Origin: Wenjunlia vitaminophila DSM 41686
GTDB taxonomy: Bacteria > Actinomycetota > Actinomycetes > Streptomycetales > Streptomycetaceae
Reading direction: 5' to 3'
Assembly (NCBI RefSeq): GCF_000380165.1
Contig: NZ_KB904652.1
Location: forward strand, 1 to 64,000
DNA length: 64,000 bases
The first letter of the stretch is position 1; each line of letters opens with the position of its first letter. The translations under genes were made by a program, and so were the position numbers. Below the pieces are notes generated by a model. It saw only the letters and a program-made list of their open reading frames with translations, searched no databases and was not told the origin of the DNA. This document shows positions 15,351-23,903 of this stretch, piece by piece.

Positions 15351-18236
15351 TCAGCGCAGCGACCGCAGTTTGGCGTCCACCAGGTCGGCCTGGTCGCCGG
15401 CCCTGAGCCGCCGCCACGCCGACAGGGAACGGTGGAAGTAGCCGCGCGCGGTCTGCTTCCGCCCGGTGGCGTGGTGGAGCTCGCCGAGCAGGCAGGCGAC
15501 CCGTGCCTGGGCCCTGCAGTCCCCGAGCTGCTGCTGCACGGCGAGGGCGTCGACCAGCAGGGCCGACGCCCGGCCGGCGTCGCCCTGGCGCAGGCACAGC
15601 TCACCGATGCTCTGCTGCACGTACGCCGCGCAGTGGGTGTCGGCGAGGTCGTCGAGGATGCGGAGGGCGCGTTCCAGTTCGGCTCGCGCCCCGTCTGGTT
15701 CTCCCCGCAGTTCGTGCAGCACCGCGATCCGGCGGCGCACCTGTGCCTCCCGGTGCCGGTCACCGACGGCGCGGGACAGGCTCAGGGCGCTGGCCAGCCA
15801 CGGGGCCGCGGCCCCGGGAGCCCGCCGCTCCAACCACACCGAGGCGATGGCGTTGTGCGCCACCGCCTGGCCGTGTTGGTCACCGGCCTCGCTGAACGTG
15901 TCCAGGGCCGTCGTGAACGTCTCGAGCGCGGCGTCGAGGGCGCCGGTGACCCGGTGGACGGACCCGGCGCCGACCGCGGCGACCGCTTCCCCCGAACGGT
16001 GCCCGAGCGCGGCGAAGAGGTCGCGTGAGGCGTCGAACGCCGCGAGCGCGTCGGTGTACCGGTCCTGGTAGAGGTGGAGCTGACCGAGGTTGCGGAGCAG
16101 TGCGGCGGAGCGGGCGTCGGACGGCGTGGGTGTCGCGTCGAGCACGAGCCGGTGGGTCCACAACCAGTCGTCGTAGTAGCCGCGCATGTCGAAGAAGCTC
16201 GCCAGTTCCACCGCGAGGTCGGCCGCCCGGTGGACCTGGCCGAGGCGCACCGCGGACCCCACGGCGTGCACCAGGAGTCGGCGTTCGGTCTCGAACCACT
16301 CCACGGGCTGGGCCCGTACCGCCCGCGCGATCCCGGTGGGCGGCACCACCGGTCGCCCCTCCTCGCCGAGCACACCGAGGAACCGCGTGGGCATCGCGGC
16401 GTTGGCGATCCGGGTGAGCGCGACCAGGGTGTCGATGACCTGGAGCCGGCGCTGGTGGCGCAGGTCGGCGTCGTCCGCCTCGGCCAGCTCCCGGGCGTAG
16501 CAGCGCAGCAGGTCGTGCATGCGGTACCGCTGGAGGCCCAGCCGGTCAGTGCCGACCACCTCGACCAGGTGTTCGTCGGCGAGCGTCTCCAGGACCGCGG
16601 TGGCCTCGGGGCCCAGGCCGGCGGCCACCGTGACCAGCCAGCCCGCCGCCTCGTCGGCGAACTCGCCGAAGGCGCGGAAGGCGGTCGCGGCCGGCTGGGA
16701 CAGGTGCCGGTAGCTCAGCTCGGCGCTGGCCCGCACCTCCATCTCGCCCGTCTGGAGCTGGTCGAGCCGGCCGCGCTCGTCGTGCAGGAGGTCGGCCAGG
16801 GTCCCGACGGTCCACCCCGGCCGGTTCGCCAGCCGGGAGCCGGCGATCCGCACCGCCAGCGGCAGGGAACCGCAGCAGGCAAGCACCCGGTCGGTGTCCG
16901 TCCCGCCTTCCCGTAGGCGGTCGGGGCCCACGATCGCGCCCAGCAGGGCGCGGGCGTCGGAGTGGTCGAGCACGCCGACGGGGACGTGGTGGGCGGGGAG
17001 TCCGGGTGCGCGACGGCGGGAACTGACGAGGACCGCCGACCCCCCGGTGCCCGGAAGCAGCGGGCGCACCTGGGTGCCGCTCGCGGCGTCGTCGAGGACG
17101 ATGAGGAAGCGGCGCTGCGCCAGGCGCGAGCGGAACAGAGCGGCGCGTTCCCCCAGGTCACGGGGGATGGCACTGTCGATGACGCCGAGCCCCCGGAGCA
17201 TCTCGGCGAGCACGTCGGCCGGTTCGCGCGGCTGGTCGCTCGTCCCCCCGAGGTCGACGAAGAGCTGGCCGTCCGGGAACGCCTCCCGCATCCGGTGGGC
17301 GACGTGGACCGCCAGGGTGGTCTTCCCGGAGCCCGGCGGACCGGACAGGATTGCGACGACCGGCTGCCGGCCGGCCGTCGCCAGCAGGTCCTCGAGCCTC
17401 CTGGCCTGCTCCGCGCGGCCGGCGAAGTCCGGAACGCCGATGGGCAGTTGGCACACCGGGACGGGGCTTGTCCTGAGGTGCCGGCCGACGTACCCGTTGA
17501 CCTCCTCGCCGGCGCCGCGTAGCGACGCGCCCGGCTCGACACCGAGTTCGGCGGCGATGACCCGCTCCGCCTGGGCGTACGCCGAGCGGGCCTCGACCGT
17601 CCGCCCGGAGCGGTGCAGCACCCGGACCAGCATCTCCCACAGGTCCTCCCGCAGCGGGTACTCGGTGAGGCGGGAACGCAGTTCCGCGACCAGCGGCGGG
17701 AAGTCCCCCATGCGCAGCCGGACCTCCAGGCACTCGTCGACCGCGACCGACCGCGCCTCCTCGGCCCTGGTGATGGCCGGGTCCCAGGCCACGCTGGCCG
17801 GCACGTCCTGGAGCACGCTGCCCCGCCAGAGGCCGAGCGCGGACTCGTAGCCCCGCAGCGCGGTGTCGTCGTCGCCGCGCTGCCGTGCGGCCCGGGCCTG
17901 GGCCAGTCGCTGTGTGAACAGGAGCAGGTCGACCTCGTCGGGGGAAGCGTCGAACACGTAGCCGGACGGCTGGGTGCGCAGTCCCGCGGTGCTGATCCCC
18001 GCGTCGGAGAGCGCCCGCCGGAGTGCCCGCACGTAGGTGCGTACGTTGGCGACGGCGGAGCGCGGCGCGCCCCCGGGCCAGAGGATCTCGGTCAGCAGGT
18101 CCAGGGAGACGAAGCCGCCGGGCTGGAGCAGCAGGGTGGCGAGAACCGCCCGGGGTTTGGGGCCACCGATGTGGACAGCGGCGCCCTCGTGCTGCACGCG
18201 GAGCGGCCCCAGCAGTCCGAACGTCGGTTCCTCCAT
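15351..18236 (-). CDS. AfsR/SARP-type transcriptional regulator with NB-ARC and TPR domains
   Basis: A 961-residue regulator. Residues 1-95 form the OmpR-like winged helix (start TFGLLGPLRV, recognition region RSAVANVRTYVRALRRAL). Residues 97-245 are the bacterial transcriptional activation domain. An NB-ARC ATPase follows, with P-loop GPPGSGKTT (299-307), Walker B-like FLIVLDDAAS and the LPLAVRIAGSRL motif. From about 650 to 940 there are TPR-like helices rich in A, L, G and Y. The ATG at 18236 gives the exact family N-terminus. AfsR-type proteins integrate signals and activate secondary metabolism or development, but no biosynthetic cluster is in this window, so its targets are probably elsewhere. 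Confidence 0.9.
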   Translation of the reverse strand: MEEPTFGLLGPLRVQHEGAAVHIGGPKPRAVLATLLLQPGGFVSLDLLTEILWPGGAPRSAVANVRTYVRALRRALSDAGISTAGLRTQPSGYVFDASPDEVDLLLFTQRLAQARAARQRGDDDTALRGYESALGLWRGSVLQDVPASVAWDPAITRAEEARSVAVDECLEVRLRMGDFPPLVAELRSRLTEYPLREDLWEMLVRVLHRSGRTVEARSAYAQAERVIAAELGVEPGASLRGAGEEVNGYVGRHLRTSPVPVCQLPIGVPDFAGRAEQARRLEDLLATAGRQPVVAILSGPPGSGKTTLAVHVAHRMREAFPDGQLFVDLGGTSDQPREPADVLAEMLRGLGVIDSAIPRDLGERAALFRSRLAQRRFLIVLDDAASGTQVRPLLPGTGGSAVLVSSRRRAPGLPAHHVPVGVLDHSDARALLGAIVGPDRLREGGTDTDRVLACCGSLPLAVRIAGSRLANRPGWTVGTLADLLHDERGRLDQLQTGEMEVRASAELSYRHLSQPAATAFRAFGEFADEAAGWLVTVAAGLGPEATAVLETLADEHLVEVVGTDRLGLQRYRMHDLLRCYARELAEADDADLRHQRRLQVIDTLVALTRIANAAMPTRFLGVLGEEGRPVVPPTGIARAVRAQPVEWFETERRLLVHAVGSAVRLGQVHRAADLAVELASFFDMRGYYDDWLWTHRLVLDATPTPSDARSAALLRNLGQLHLYQDRYTDALAAFDASRDLFAALGHRSGEAVAAVGAGSVHRVTGALDAALETFTTALDTFSEAGDQHGQAVAHNAIASVWLERRAPGAAAPWLASALSLSRAVGDRHREAQVRRRIAVLHELRGEPDGARAELERALRILDDLADTHCAAYVQQSIGELCLRQGDAGRASALLVDALAVQQQLGDCRAQARVACLLGELHHATGRKQTARGYFHRSLSAWRRLRAGDQADLVDAKLRSLR

Positions 18237-18377
18237 GCTCCCGCCTCCGGGGCAGTCCGTGATGTCCGCGCACAGGGTACTGGCGAGCGAACTCGTCGAA
18301 CAGGGAGTCGGGTCGCGCCCTCCTGGATGATCCCGACGGGGCGGGGACGCGTCCCGCCGCGGTTCCGCGGGTGACCG

Positions 18378-18414
18378 CCCGCCCGGGTCCTCGGGGGCCG
18401 CGGACCCGGGCGGG
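18378..18414 (-). terminator. Terminator of nadA
   Basis: A perfect 13-bp stem (CCCGCCCGGGTCC at 18378-18390 with GGACCCGGGCGGG at 18402-18414) lies 18 bp past the nadA stop. Confidence 0.75.
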
Positions 18415-18431
18415 ACCTCTCGGACAGGCCC

Positions 18432-19628
18432 TCAGGGCAGGGCCAGCATGCGTTCCAGGGCGAGCTTGGCGTTGGCCTCGGTCTCGGCGTCCACCTGGAT
18501 GCGGTTGACCACCCGCCCGTCCGCCAGGGACTCCAGGGCCCACACCAGGTGGGGCAGGTCGATGCGGTTCATGGTGGAGCAGAAGCACACGGTGCGGTCC
18601 AGGAAGACCACCTGCTTGTCCTGGTGGGCCCTGGAGAGGCGGCGGACCAGGTTCAGCTCGGTGCCCACGGCCCACGCGGACCCGGCGGGAGCGGCGTCGA
18701 GCGTCCTGATGATGTGCTCGGTGGACCCCACGTGGTCGGCGGCGGCCACCACCTCGTGCCGGCATTCGGGGTGCACCAGCACGTTCACCCCCGGGATGCG
18801 TTCGCGCACGTCGCGCACCGAGTCCAGGGAGAAGCGGCCGTGCACCGAGCAGTGGCCGCGCCACAGGATGAGGCGGGCGTCGCGGAGCTGTTCGGGGGTG
18901 AGGCCGCCGTTGGGCCGGTGCGGGTTGTAGACCACGCAGTCCTCGAGGGAGAACCCGAGCTCGCGGACCGCGGTGTTGCGCCCGAGGTGCTGGTCGGGCA
19001 GGAAGAGCACCTTCTCGGCCTGGCCGTACGCCCACTCCAGGGCGCGCCTGGCGTTGGACGAGGTGCAGATGGTGCCGCCGTGGGCACCGGTGAACGCCTT
19101 GATGTCCGCGGAGGAGTTCATGTACGAGACCGGGACGGTGCGGTCCGCCACGCCCGCGTCGGTGAGCACGTCCCAGCACTCGGCGACCTGCTCCGCGGTG
19201 GCCATGTCCGCCATGGAGCACCCCGCGGCCAGGTCCGGGAGGATCACCTGCTGGGCGTCGGAGGTGAGGATGTCGGCGCTCTCCGCCATGAAGTGCACCC
19301 CGCAGAAGACGATGTACTCCGCCTCGGGGCGGGCCGCGGCGTCCCGGGCCAGCTTGAAGGAGTCGCCCGTGACGTCGGCGAACTGGATCACCTCGTCCCG
19401 CTGGTAGTGGTGGCCCAGCACGAACACCCGGTCCCCGAGGCGTCGCTTGGCCGCACGGGCCCGTTCCACCAGGTCGGGGTCGGAGGGTGCCGGCAGCTCT
19501 CCCGGGCACTCGACGCCGCGCTCGCTGTTCGGGTCGGCGGAACGGCCCAGCAGGAGCAGGGCCAGCGGGGTGGGCTCGGGCTCCCCGTAAGGTCCCGGGG
19601 TGAGGTCCGGAGCGTGGGTGGTGGTCAC
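18432..19628 (-). CDS. nadA: Quinolinate synthase
   Basis: Iron-sulfur enzyme condensing iminoaspartate with dihydroxyacetone phosphate to quinolinate in de novo NAD synthesis. The 398-residue protein has the conserved cysteines of the 4Fe-4S centre in PDLAAGCSMAD, LIWRGHCSVHGRF and TVCFCSTMNR, plus the substrate motifs GHHYQRDEV and VPVSYMNSSADIKA. I chose the GTG at 19628, behind an AAAGGG sequence; the open frame extends further but with low-quality sequence. No nadB or nadC follows, unlike the common nadABC operon. The upstream region carries a paired operator-like repeat. Confidence 0.93.
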   Translation of the reverse strand: MTTTHAPDLTPGPYGEPEPTPLALLLLGRSADPNSERGVECPGELPAPSDPDLVERARAAKRRLGDRVFVLGHHYQRDEVIQFADVTGDSFKLARDAAARPEAEYIVFCGVHFMAESADILTSDAQQVILPDLAAGCSMADMATAEQVAECWDVLTDAGVADRTVPVSYMNSSADIKAFTGAHGGTICTSSNARRALEWAYGQAEKVLFLPDQHLGRNTAVRELGFSLEDCVVYNPHRPNGGLTPEQLRDARLILWRGHCSVHGRFSLDSVRDVRERIPGVNVLVHPECRHEVVAAADHVGSTEHIIRTLDAAPAGSAWAVGTELNLVRRLSRAHQDKQVVFLDRTVCFCSTMNRIDLPHLVWALESLADGRVVNRIQVDAETEANAKLALERMLALP

Positions 19629-19837
19629 GACACGCACCCTTTCTGTCGGCACGGGGCGGAGACGGGTGCGCACGGATCGCACACGCCACTGACGGTGGGC
19701 AGCACCCGACGCGTGCGACCGCGCCCCCGAGCACGCGGGAACCGGCACGGGTGACCGGGCACGGATGGCCCGCACCCGGACCGTGGTCCGCAGCCCGGAC
19801 CACGGCCGCAGGTCGAACGCGTGAGCATGCTGCTTTT

Positions 19838-19884
19838 CGTCTAACTGACGTTATTCATCATAGCGCCTTCGCGTCAGTTTGACG
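19838..19884. promoter_or_regulatory. Paired operator-like repeats upstream of nadA
   Basis: CGTCTAACTGACG (19838-19850) and CGTCAGTTTGACG (19872-19884) are reverse complements of each other except at one position, separated by 21 bp. On the nadA strand a TATGAT that could serve as a -10 box lies between them, so a bound repressor would cover the promoter on both sides. NAD-synthesis genes in actinobacteria are often controlled by NrtR or related repressors binding palindromic AT-rich sites. The identity of the regulator is inference. Confidence 0.5.
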
Positions 19885-20067
19885 CGCCCGGGCATGGAGG
19901 TGTGCACCACATCACGACGCCCCAGAAGTCCCCGGTCCGCCATCGGGTGTGCGAGCATTGACCTGGAAGACCAGCGAAGCCAGCGAACTGCCCTGCCCGG
20001 AAATGAAACGGGGACCCCGCCGGTTGAAGGCGGCGGCAGCAGTCCGTACGACCCTGGGAGTATGCAG

Positions 20068-20421
20068 ATGACCGTTCAGGACGAGACCACCGCCGACAGC
20101 GGCATCATCCTGTCCGACGCCGCCACCAAGAAGGTCAAGGGCCTGCTGGAGCAGGAGGGCCGGGACGACTTGGCGTTGCGTGTCGCCGTCCAGCCCGGTG
20201 GCTGCTCCGGCCTGCGGTACCAGCTCTTCTTCGACGAGCGTTCGCTCGACGGCGACGTGGTCAAGGAGTTCGACGGGGTCAAGGTGGTCACCGACCGGAT
20301 GAGCGCGCCCTACCTCGGCGGCGCCTCCATCGACTTCGTGGACACCATCGAGAAGCAGGGGTTCACCATCGACAACCCCAACGCCACCGGCTCCTGCGCC
20401 TGCGGCGACTCGTTCCACTGA
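20068..20421 (+). CDS. erpA: Iron-sulfur cluster carrier, HesB/IscA/ErpA family
   Basis: A 117-residue A-type carrier that delivers Fe-S clusters to apo-proteins. The three conserved cysteines are in PGGCSGLRY and the C-terminal GSCACGDSF. Two in-frame ATGs exist (20062 and 20068). The second gives the usual M-x-VQDET start and good spacing from GGGAG. It is divergent from nadA, itself a 4Fe-4S enzyme, so a functional link through cluster supply is plausible. A strong terminator follows. Confidence 0.92.
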   Translation: MTVQDETTADSGIILSDAATKKVKGLLEQEGRDDLALRVAVQPGGCSGLRYQLFFDERSLDGDVVKEFDGVKVVTDRMSAPYLGGASIDFVDTIEKQGFTIDNPNATGSCACGDSFH

Positions 20422-20436
20422 TCCTCGGCGACCAGG

Positions 20437-20475
20437 AAGGCGGCGGTCATCCCCGACCCGGGTGACCGCCGCCTT
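20437..20475. terminator. Terminator downstream of erpA
   Basis: A perfect 13-bp stem (AAGGCGGCGGTCA at 20437-20449 with TGACCGCCGCCTT at 20463-20475) lies 15 bp past the stop. The flanking A and T residues make it usable in both directions for the convergent gene ending at 20548. Confidence 0.8.
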
Positions 20476-20547
20476 CGTCCATGGGGCGGAGTCATCAGCT
20501 CCGGGCGTGCCTGCGGTCACCGGACCGCACGACACGCCCCGTTGAGG

Positions 20548-22167
20548 CTAGCGGCCCGGCTTCAGCTCCTTGCCGCTGGTGGTGTCCACCACCACGCGGT
20601 CCCCCAGCGGCTCGTCCAGTTGTACCCGCTGCTCGAACTGCTTCGCGAGCTCGATGCACGCCCCGTCCGGCTTCTTGTCGGTGCCGGTCACCGTCACCCG
20701 CACGGTGTCACCCGACTCACTCGCCTTCGCCGCCCAGTCCTGGCACACCCCGCCCCAGAACCACAGGCTCAGGGTGCGTCCGCGCACGGTGTACGACTCG
20801 ACCGTCATCGGCATGGGCCTGGCCGCCGGGCCCGCCGGGCCGGTCCTGGCCTCCGGCTCGTCGGGCTCCTGCGGATCGGCGGGAGCCGGGGACTCCTTCA
20901 GGAAGGCGGGGTCCACCGCGACCTGTGCCAGCACGAAGCCCTCCTCGTCCCCCGGCTCCAGGGTGAACAGCCAGGACGGCACCAGCGAGGCCTGACCCGA
21001 CACGCTCTGCGAGGACAGCCCGAACTCCGCCTTGGTGATCCGCAGCGGGGGCGGCGCGGCCGGCTCCGGCGCGCACGGCAGGGTGACGGCGGGCGCCTGC
21101 TGGTCCGCGGCCCCCGCCCCCGCCTCGGACTTCTTCTCGGGCCCGCTCGGCGGGCAGGGCGCGATGGCCTCGGTGCTCACCCCGCTGTCCGGCCCGCCCC
21201 GCTGCTTGAGCAGCTTCACCGCGCGGTCCGCGCTGATCGTGGGGTACTCAGTCCCGGCGGTGGGCAGCACCAGCCTGCCGTTCGCCGACTCCACCCCGTC
21301 CGGGCCCACCAACACCGTGGTGCTCCAACCGTGCGTCGGCAGACCGCCCACCTCCGGGTCGGCGGTGACCGTACGCATCGGCCACTTCGGCCCCAGGGTC
21401 ACGTCGGCGTCCGTGAGGTCCAGGGCCTTGAACAGGGGATCGGTAGCCCGACGGGCCTCCTCGTCGGAGATCGGCTCCGCCGTGGCGGGCACCTGGGGGG
21501 TGGCCTCCGCGCCGTCCACCGAAGAGCCGTCCGCCGTGGGGGCCGGAACCGCCGAGGCCTCCGTGCCCGCGCCCGCGGCCCCGACGTCCGCGCCGGCCGC
21601 CGGGCAGGACACGGACCCGTCGCTGAGGTACTCCGGATCGACCAGGCACATCGTGCCGCCGGAACCCGAGTAGCTCCAGACCCCCGGCGCGGTCATGTCC
21701 ACCCGGAGCACCGCTCCCTGGCGGTCCTTGCCGTCCTCGCGCACCAGCCAGGCGTTCTTGCCCCTGGAGACCGGGCCGTCCAGCCCCAGGGCACGGGCCA
21801 GCGCTGCCACGTCCTCGCGGGCCACCACCCCGTCCGACCGGTACACCGGGGCCTCCTCCGGCCCTTCGGGCAGCGGCCCCGTGGTCCGCAGGTCGGCCCC
21901 GACGCCCGGGGACCCCGGTGCGTCAACACGGTCCTCGGCCGCACCGACCGGGACGCCGTCCAGGGTCAGCGGCGCCGGCTTGCTCCCGGCGGCGGAACCA
22001 CTGTCCCCCCCGCCCGTCGCCAGCACCACACCGCCGCCCCCGGCGAGCAGCACCGCCGCCGTCGCGACGGCGATCAGCGCGGTCCGCCGCCGGGCACGCC
22101 CCGGCGAGCCTGGCTCGTCGAGCCCGGGACCGGCCTGCGGTGTGTCCTGCGGGGTGTCATCACTCAC
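20548..22167 (-). CDS. Membrane-anchored extracellular protein of unknown function
   Basis: A 539-residue protein with a short cytoplasmic N-terminus, one transmembrane helix (about 29-50, ALIAVATAAVLLAGGGGVVLA), then a long exported region rich in A, P, G and D. Two segments look folded and globular (about 105-165 and 250-460). They contain the cysteines of GGTMCLVDPEY and WGGVCQDWA and the motif VPSWLFTLEPGDEEG, and are separated by low-complexity A/P/E linkers. No enzyme motif is visible. GTG start at 22167. Similar anchored proteins lie between the Fe-S carrier and kinase genes in Streptomyces as I recall. Possible role in envelope functions; not demonstrated. Confidence 0.8.
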   Translation of the reverse strand: MSDDTPQDTPQAGPGLDEPGSPGRARRRTALIAVATAAVLLAGGGGVVLATGGGDSGSAAGSKPAPLTLDGVPVGAAEDRVDAPGSPGVGADLRTTGPLPEGPEEAPVYRSDGVVAREDVAALARALGLDGPVSRGKNAWLVREDGKDRQGAVLRVDMTAPGVWSYSGSGGTMCLVDPEYLSDGSVSCPAAGADVGAAGAGTEASAVPAPTADGSSVDGAEATPQVPATAEPISDEEARRATDPLFKALDLTDADVTLGPKWPMRTVTADPEVGGLPTHGWSTTVLVGPDGVESANGRLVLPTAGTEYPTISADRAVKLLKQRGGPDSGVSTEAIAPCPPSGPEKKSEAGAGAADQQAPAVTLPCAPEPAAPPPLRITKAEFGLSSQSVSGQASLVPSWLFTLEPGDEEGFVLAQVAVDPAFLKESPAPADPQEPDEPEARTGPAGPAARPMPMTVESYTVRGRTLSLWFWGGVCQDWAAKASESGDTVRVTVTGTDKKPDGACIELAKQFEQRVQLDEPLGDRVVVDTTSGKELKPGR

Positions 22168-22289
22168 GACTGCGCTCCTTCGGTTCCGCTCGTCATCTCA
22201 TCCGGAACTGGCTGGGTTCCGGGGATGTGACGGGGCGACCCCGATTCCGGTTCCCCGCACGGGCGACGGTCGCGGCGCGCGACGCCGGC

Positions 22290-22529
22290 TCAGTCGCCGT
22301 AGTCCGACATGCCCGCCAGCAACCGCGCGGAGTGGTCAGGTACCCGCACCCCGGCGATGTCCCACGAGGTCGCGGTGGCCGCCGGCGGGGTGTGCGGAAC
22401 GGGCCAGTGGGGGGCCATGCGCACGCCGTCAGCCACCAGCTCGGCGAGTTCGGCCCCGTTGCGCTGGTCCGGGGACCGCGGCACGACCTGCCCGGTTCGG
22501 AGAACGGAGGACTGCCTGGACTGGGACAT
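22290..22529 (-). CDS. Possible small protein of unknown function
   Basis: A 79-residue frame starting MSQSRQSSVLRTGQVVPRSP and ending RLLAGMSDYGD. An ATG has CTGGAG about 8 nt upstream. It lies upstream of and in the same direction as the anchored-protein gene, and divergent from the kinase gene. Composition is mixed, without a recognisable motif or membrane segment. It could equally be a chance frame in an intergenic region, but the ribosome site and low arginine content favour a gene. Confidence 0.45.
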   Translation of the reverse strand: MSQSRQSSVLRTGQVVPRSPDQRNGAELAELVADGVRMAPHWPVPHTPPAATATSWDIAGVRVPDHSARLLAGMSDYGD

Positions 22530-22748
22530 GGAGAACTCCAGGGAACGCGGCCCACCACGACCGTGGGCGTCTGCCGCGACCCTAAGCGCGGCCCGACGGC
22601 CACGTCAGCCGTACCCCGCAGTAAGTTGTCCTGTCGATCGGTGGGCCACCGTTCGTCGAGGGTGGGGCCGCGCCCGACCGGTACCGTGACCCCGTCGGCC
22701 CCAAGCGCCGGTCGTCCCACCCCGTCCGAGCATCAGGAGCAGCCCGTC

Positions 22749-23726
22749 GTGCGTATCGCTGTCACCGGTTCGATCGCCACTGACCATCTGATGACCTTCC
22801 CGGGTCGGTTCGCCGAACAACTCGTGGCCGAACAGCTCCATACCGTCTCGCTGTCCTTCCTGGTGGACACGCTGGAGGTCCGCCGGGGCGGGGTCGCCTG
22901 CAACATCTGCTTCGGAATGGGCGTGCTCGGGCTGAGTCCGATCCTGGTCGGCGCGGCGGGCGCCGACTTCGACGAGTACCGGTCCTGGCTCGAGCGGCAC
23001 AACGTGGACACCGCCTCGGTGCACCTCTCCGAGGTGCACCACACCGCCCGCTTCGTCTGCACCACCGACGCCGACCACAACCAGATCGCGTCGTTCTACA
23101 CCGGTGCCATGAGCGAGGCGCGCAACATCGAGTTGCAACCCATCGTCGACCGGGTCGGCGGCATCGACCTCGTGCTGATCGGCGCCGACGACCCGGACGC
23201 CATGCTGCGGCACACCGACGAGTGCAGGGTCCGGGGCATCCCGTTCGCCGCCGACCCCTCCCAGCAGCTCGCCCGAATGGACGGCGAGGCCATCCGCCGC
23301 CTGGTGGACGGAGCGCGTTACCTGTTCACCAACGAGTACGAGAGCGCGCTCACCGAGAACAAGACCGGCTGGTCGGGAGAGGAGATCCTCTCCCGGGTCG
23401 GGACCCGGGTCACCACCCTGGGCGCCCAGGGGGTCCGTGTGGAGCGCACCGGCGAAGAACCCATCGTCGTCGGCTGCGCCGAAGAGGAACGCAAGGTCGA
23501 CCCCACCGGCGTGGGTGACGCCTTCCGGGCAGGCTTCCTCGCCGGCCTCTCCTGGAACCTCAGCCACGAACGCTGTGCCCAGGTCGGCTGCATGCTGGCC
23601 ACCCTGGTGATCGAGACGGTCGGCACCCAGGAGTACCAGCTGCGCCCCGGCCACTTCGTGGAACGCTTCACCAAGGCGTACGGCGAGACCGCCGCCGCTG
23701 AGCTCACCGCGCACCTCGGCTCCTAG
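22749..23726 (+). CDS. PfkB-family carbohydrate/nucleoside kinase
   Basis: A 325-residue ribokinase-superfamily enzyme (ATP-dependent sugar or adenosine kinase). Evidence: GSIATDHLMTFPGRF near the N-terminus, GGVACNICFGMGVLG in the substrate-binding region, and the C-terminal signature DPTGVGDAFRAGFLAG with the catalytic Asp. The GTG at 22749 follows CAGGAG. Adenosine kinase is the likeliest activity for this group, but the substrate cannot be proven. Its TAG stop lies inside a CTAG that is also the left target copy of the adjacent small mobile element. Confidence 0.88.
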   Translation: MRIAVTGSIATDHLMTFPGRFAEQLVAEQLHTVSLSFLVDTLEVRRGGVACNICFGMGVLGLSPILVGAAGADFDEYRSWLERHNVDTASVHLSEVHHTARFVCTTDADHNQIASFYTGAMSEARNIELQPIVDRVGGIDLVLIGADDPDAMLRHTDECRVRGIPFAADPSQQLARMDGEAIRRLVDGARYLFTNEYESALTENKTGWSGEEILSRVGTRVTTLGAQGVRVERTGEEPIVVGCAEEERKVDPTGVGDAFRAGFLAGLSWNLSHERCAQVGCMLATLVIETVGTQEYQLRPGHFVERFTKAYGETAAAELTAHLGS

Positions 23727-23903
23727 GGCCTGTCTGATGAGTAGCGCCGTCCGCCCGGAGGGCGGGGGTCGCGGCGTCTGGTGCGTGCGATCGCAAGGCG
23801 GAGGGTCGTCCTCGTACTGGGCGTACATGGACGATCCCGACAACGCAGCGAGCGTGCGTGCCAGGCGTCACGACCCAGGCGGGAATTATCAGACAGGCCC
23901 TAG
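23723..23903. mobile_element. 173-bp miniature inverted-repeat element (MITE) with CTAG target duplication
   Basis: The element 23727-23899 has perfect 12-bp terminal inverted repeats (GGCCTGTCTGAT at 23727, ATCAGACAGGCC ending at 23899) and is flanked on both sides by CTAG (23723-23726 and 23900-23903). It has no ORF of its own. Its interior is self-complementary (for example GGGTCGTCC near 23786 against GGACGATCCC near 23829, and an outer GGGTCG/CGACCC arm), so the whole unit could fold into a long hairpin. The termini resemble IS5-type ends, so a full-length IS probably mobilises it in trans. Confidence 0.85.

Noticed and set aside
15351-18236. Biosynthetic gene cluster around the SARP-type regulator
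   Set aside because: No synthase, tailoring or export genes are adjacent; neighbours are primary-metabolism or wall genes.
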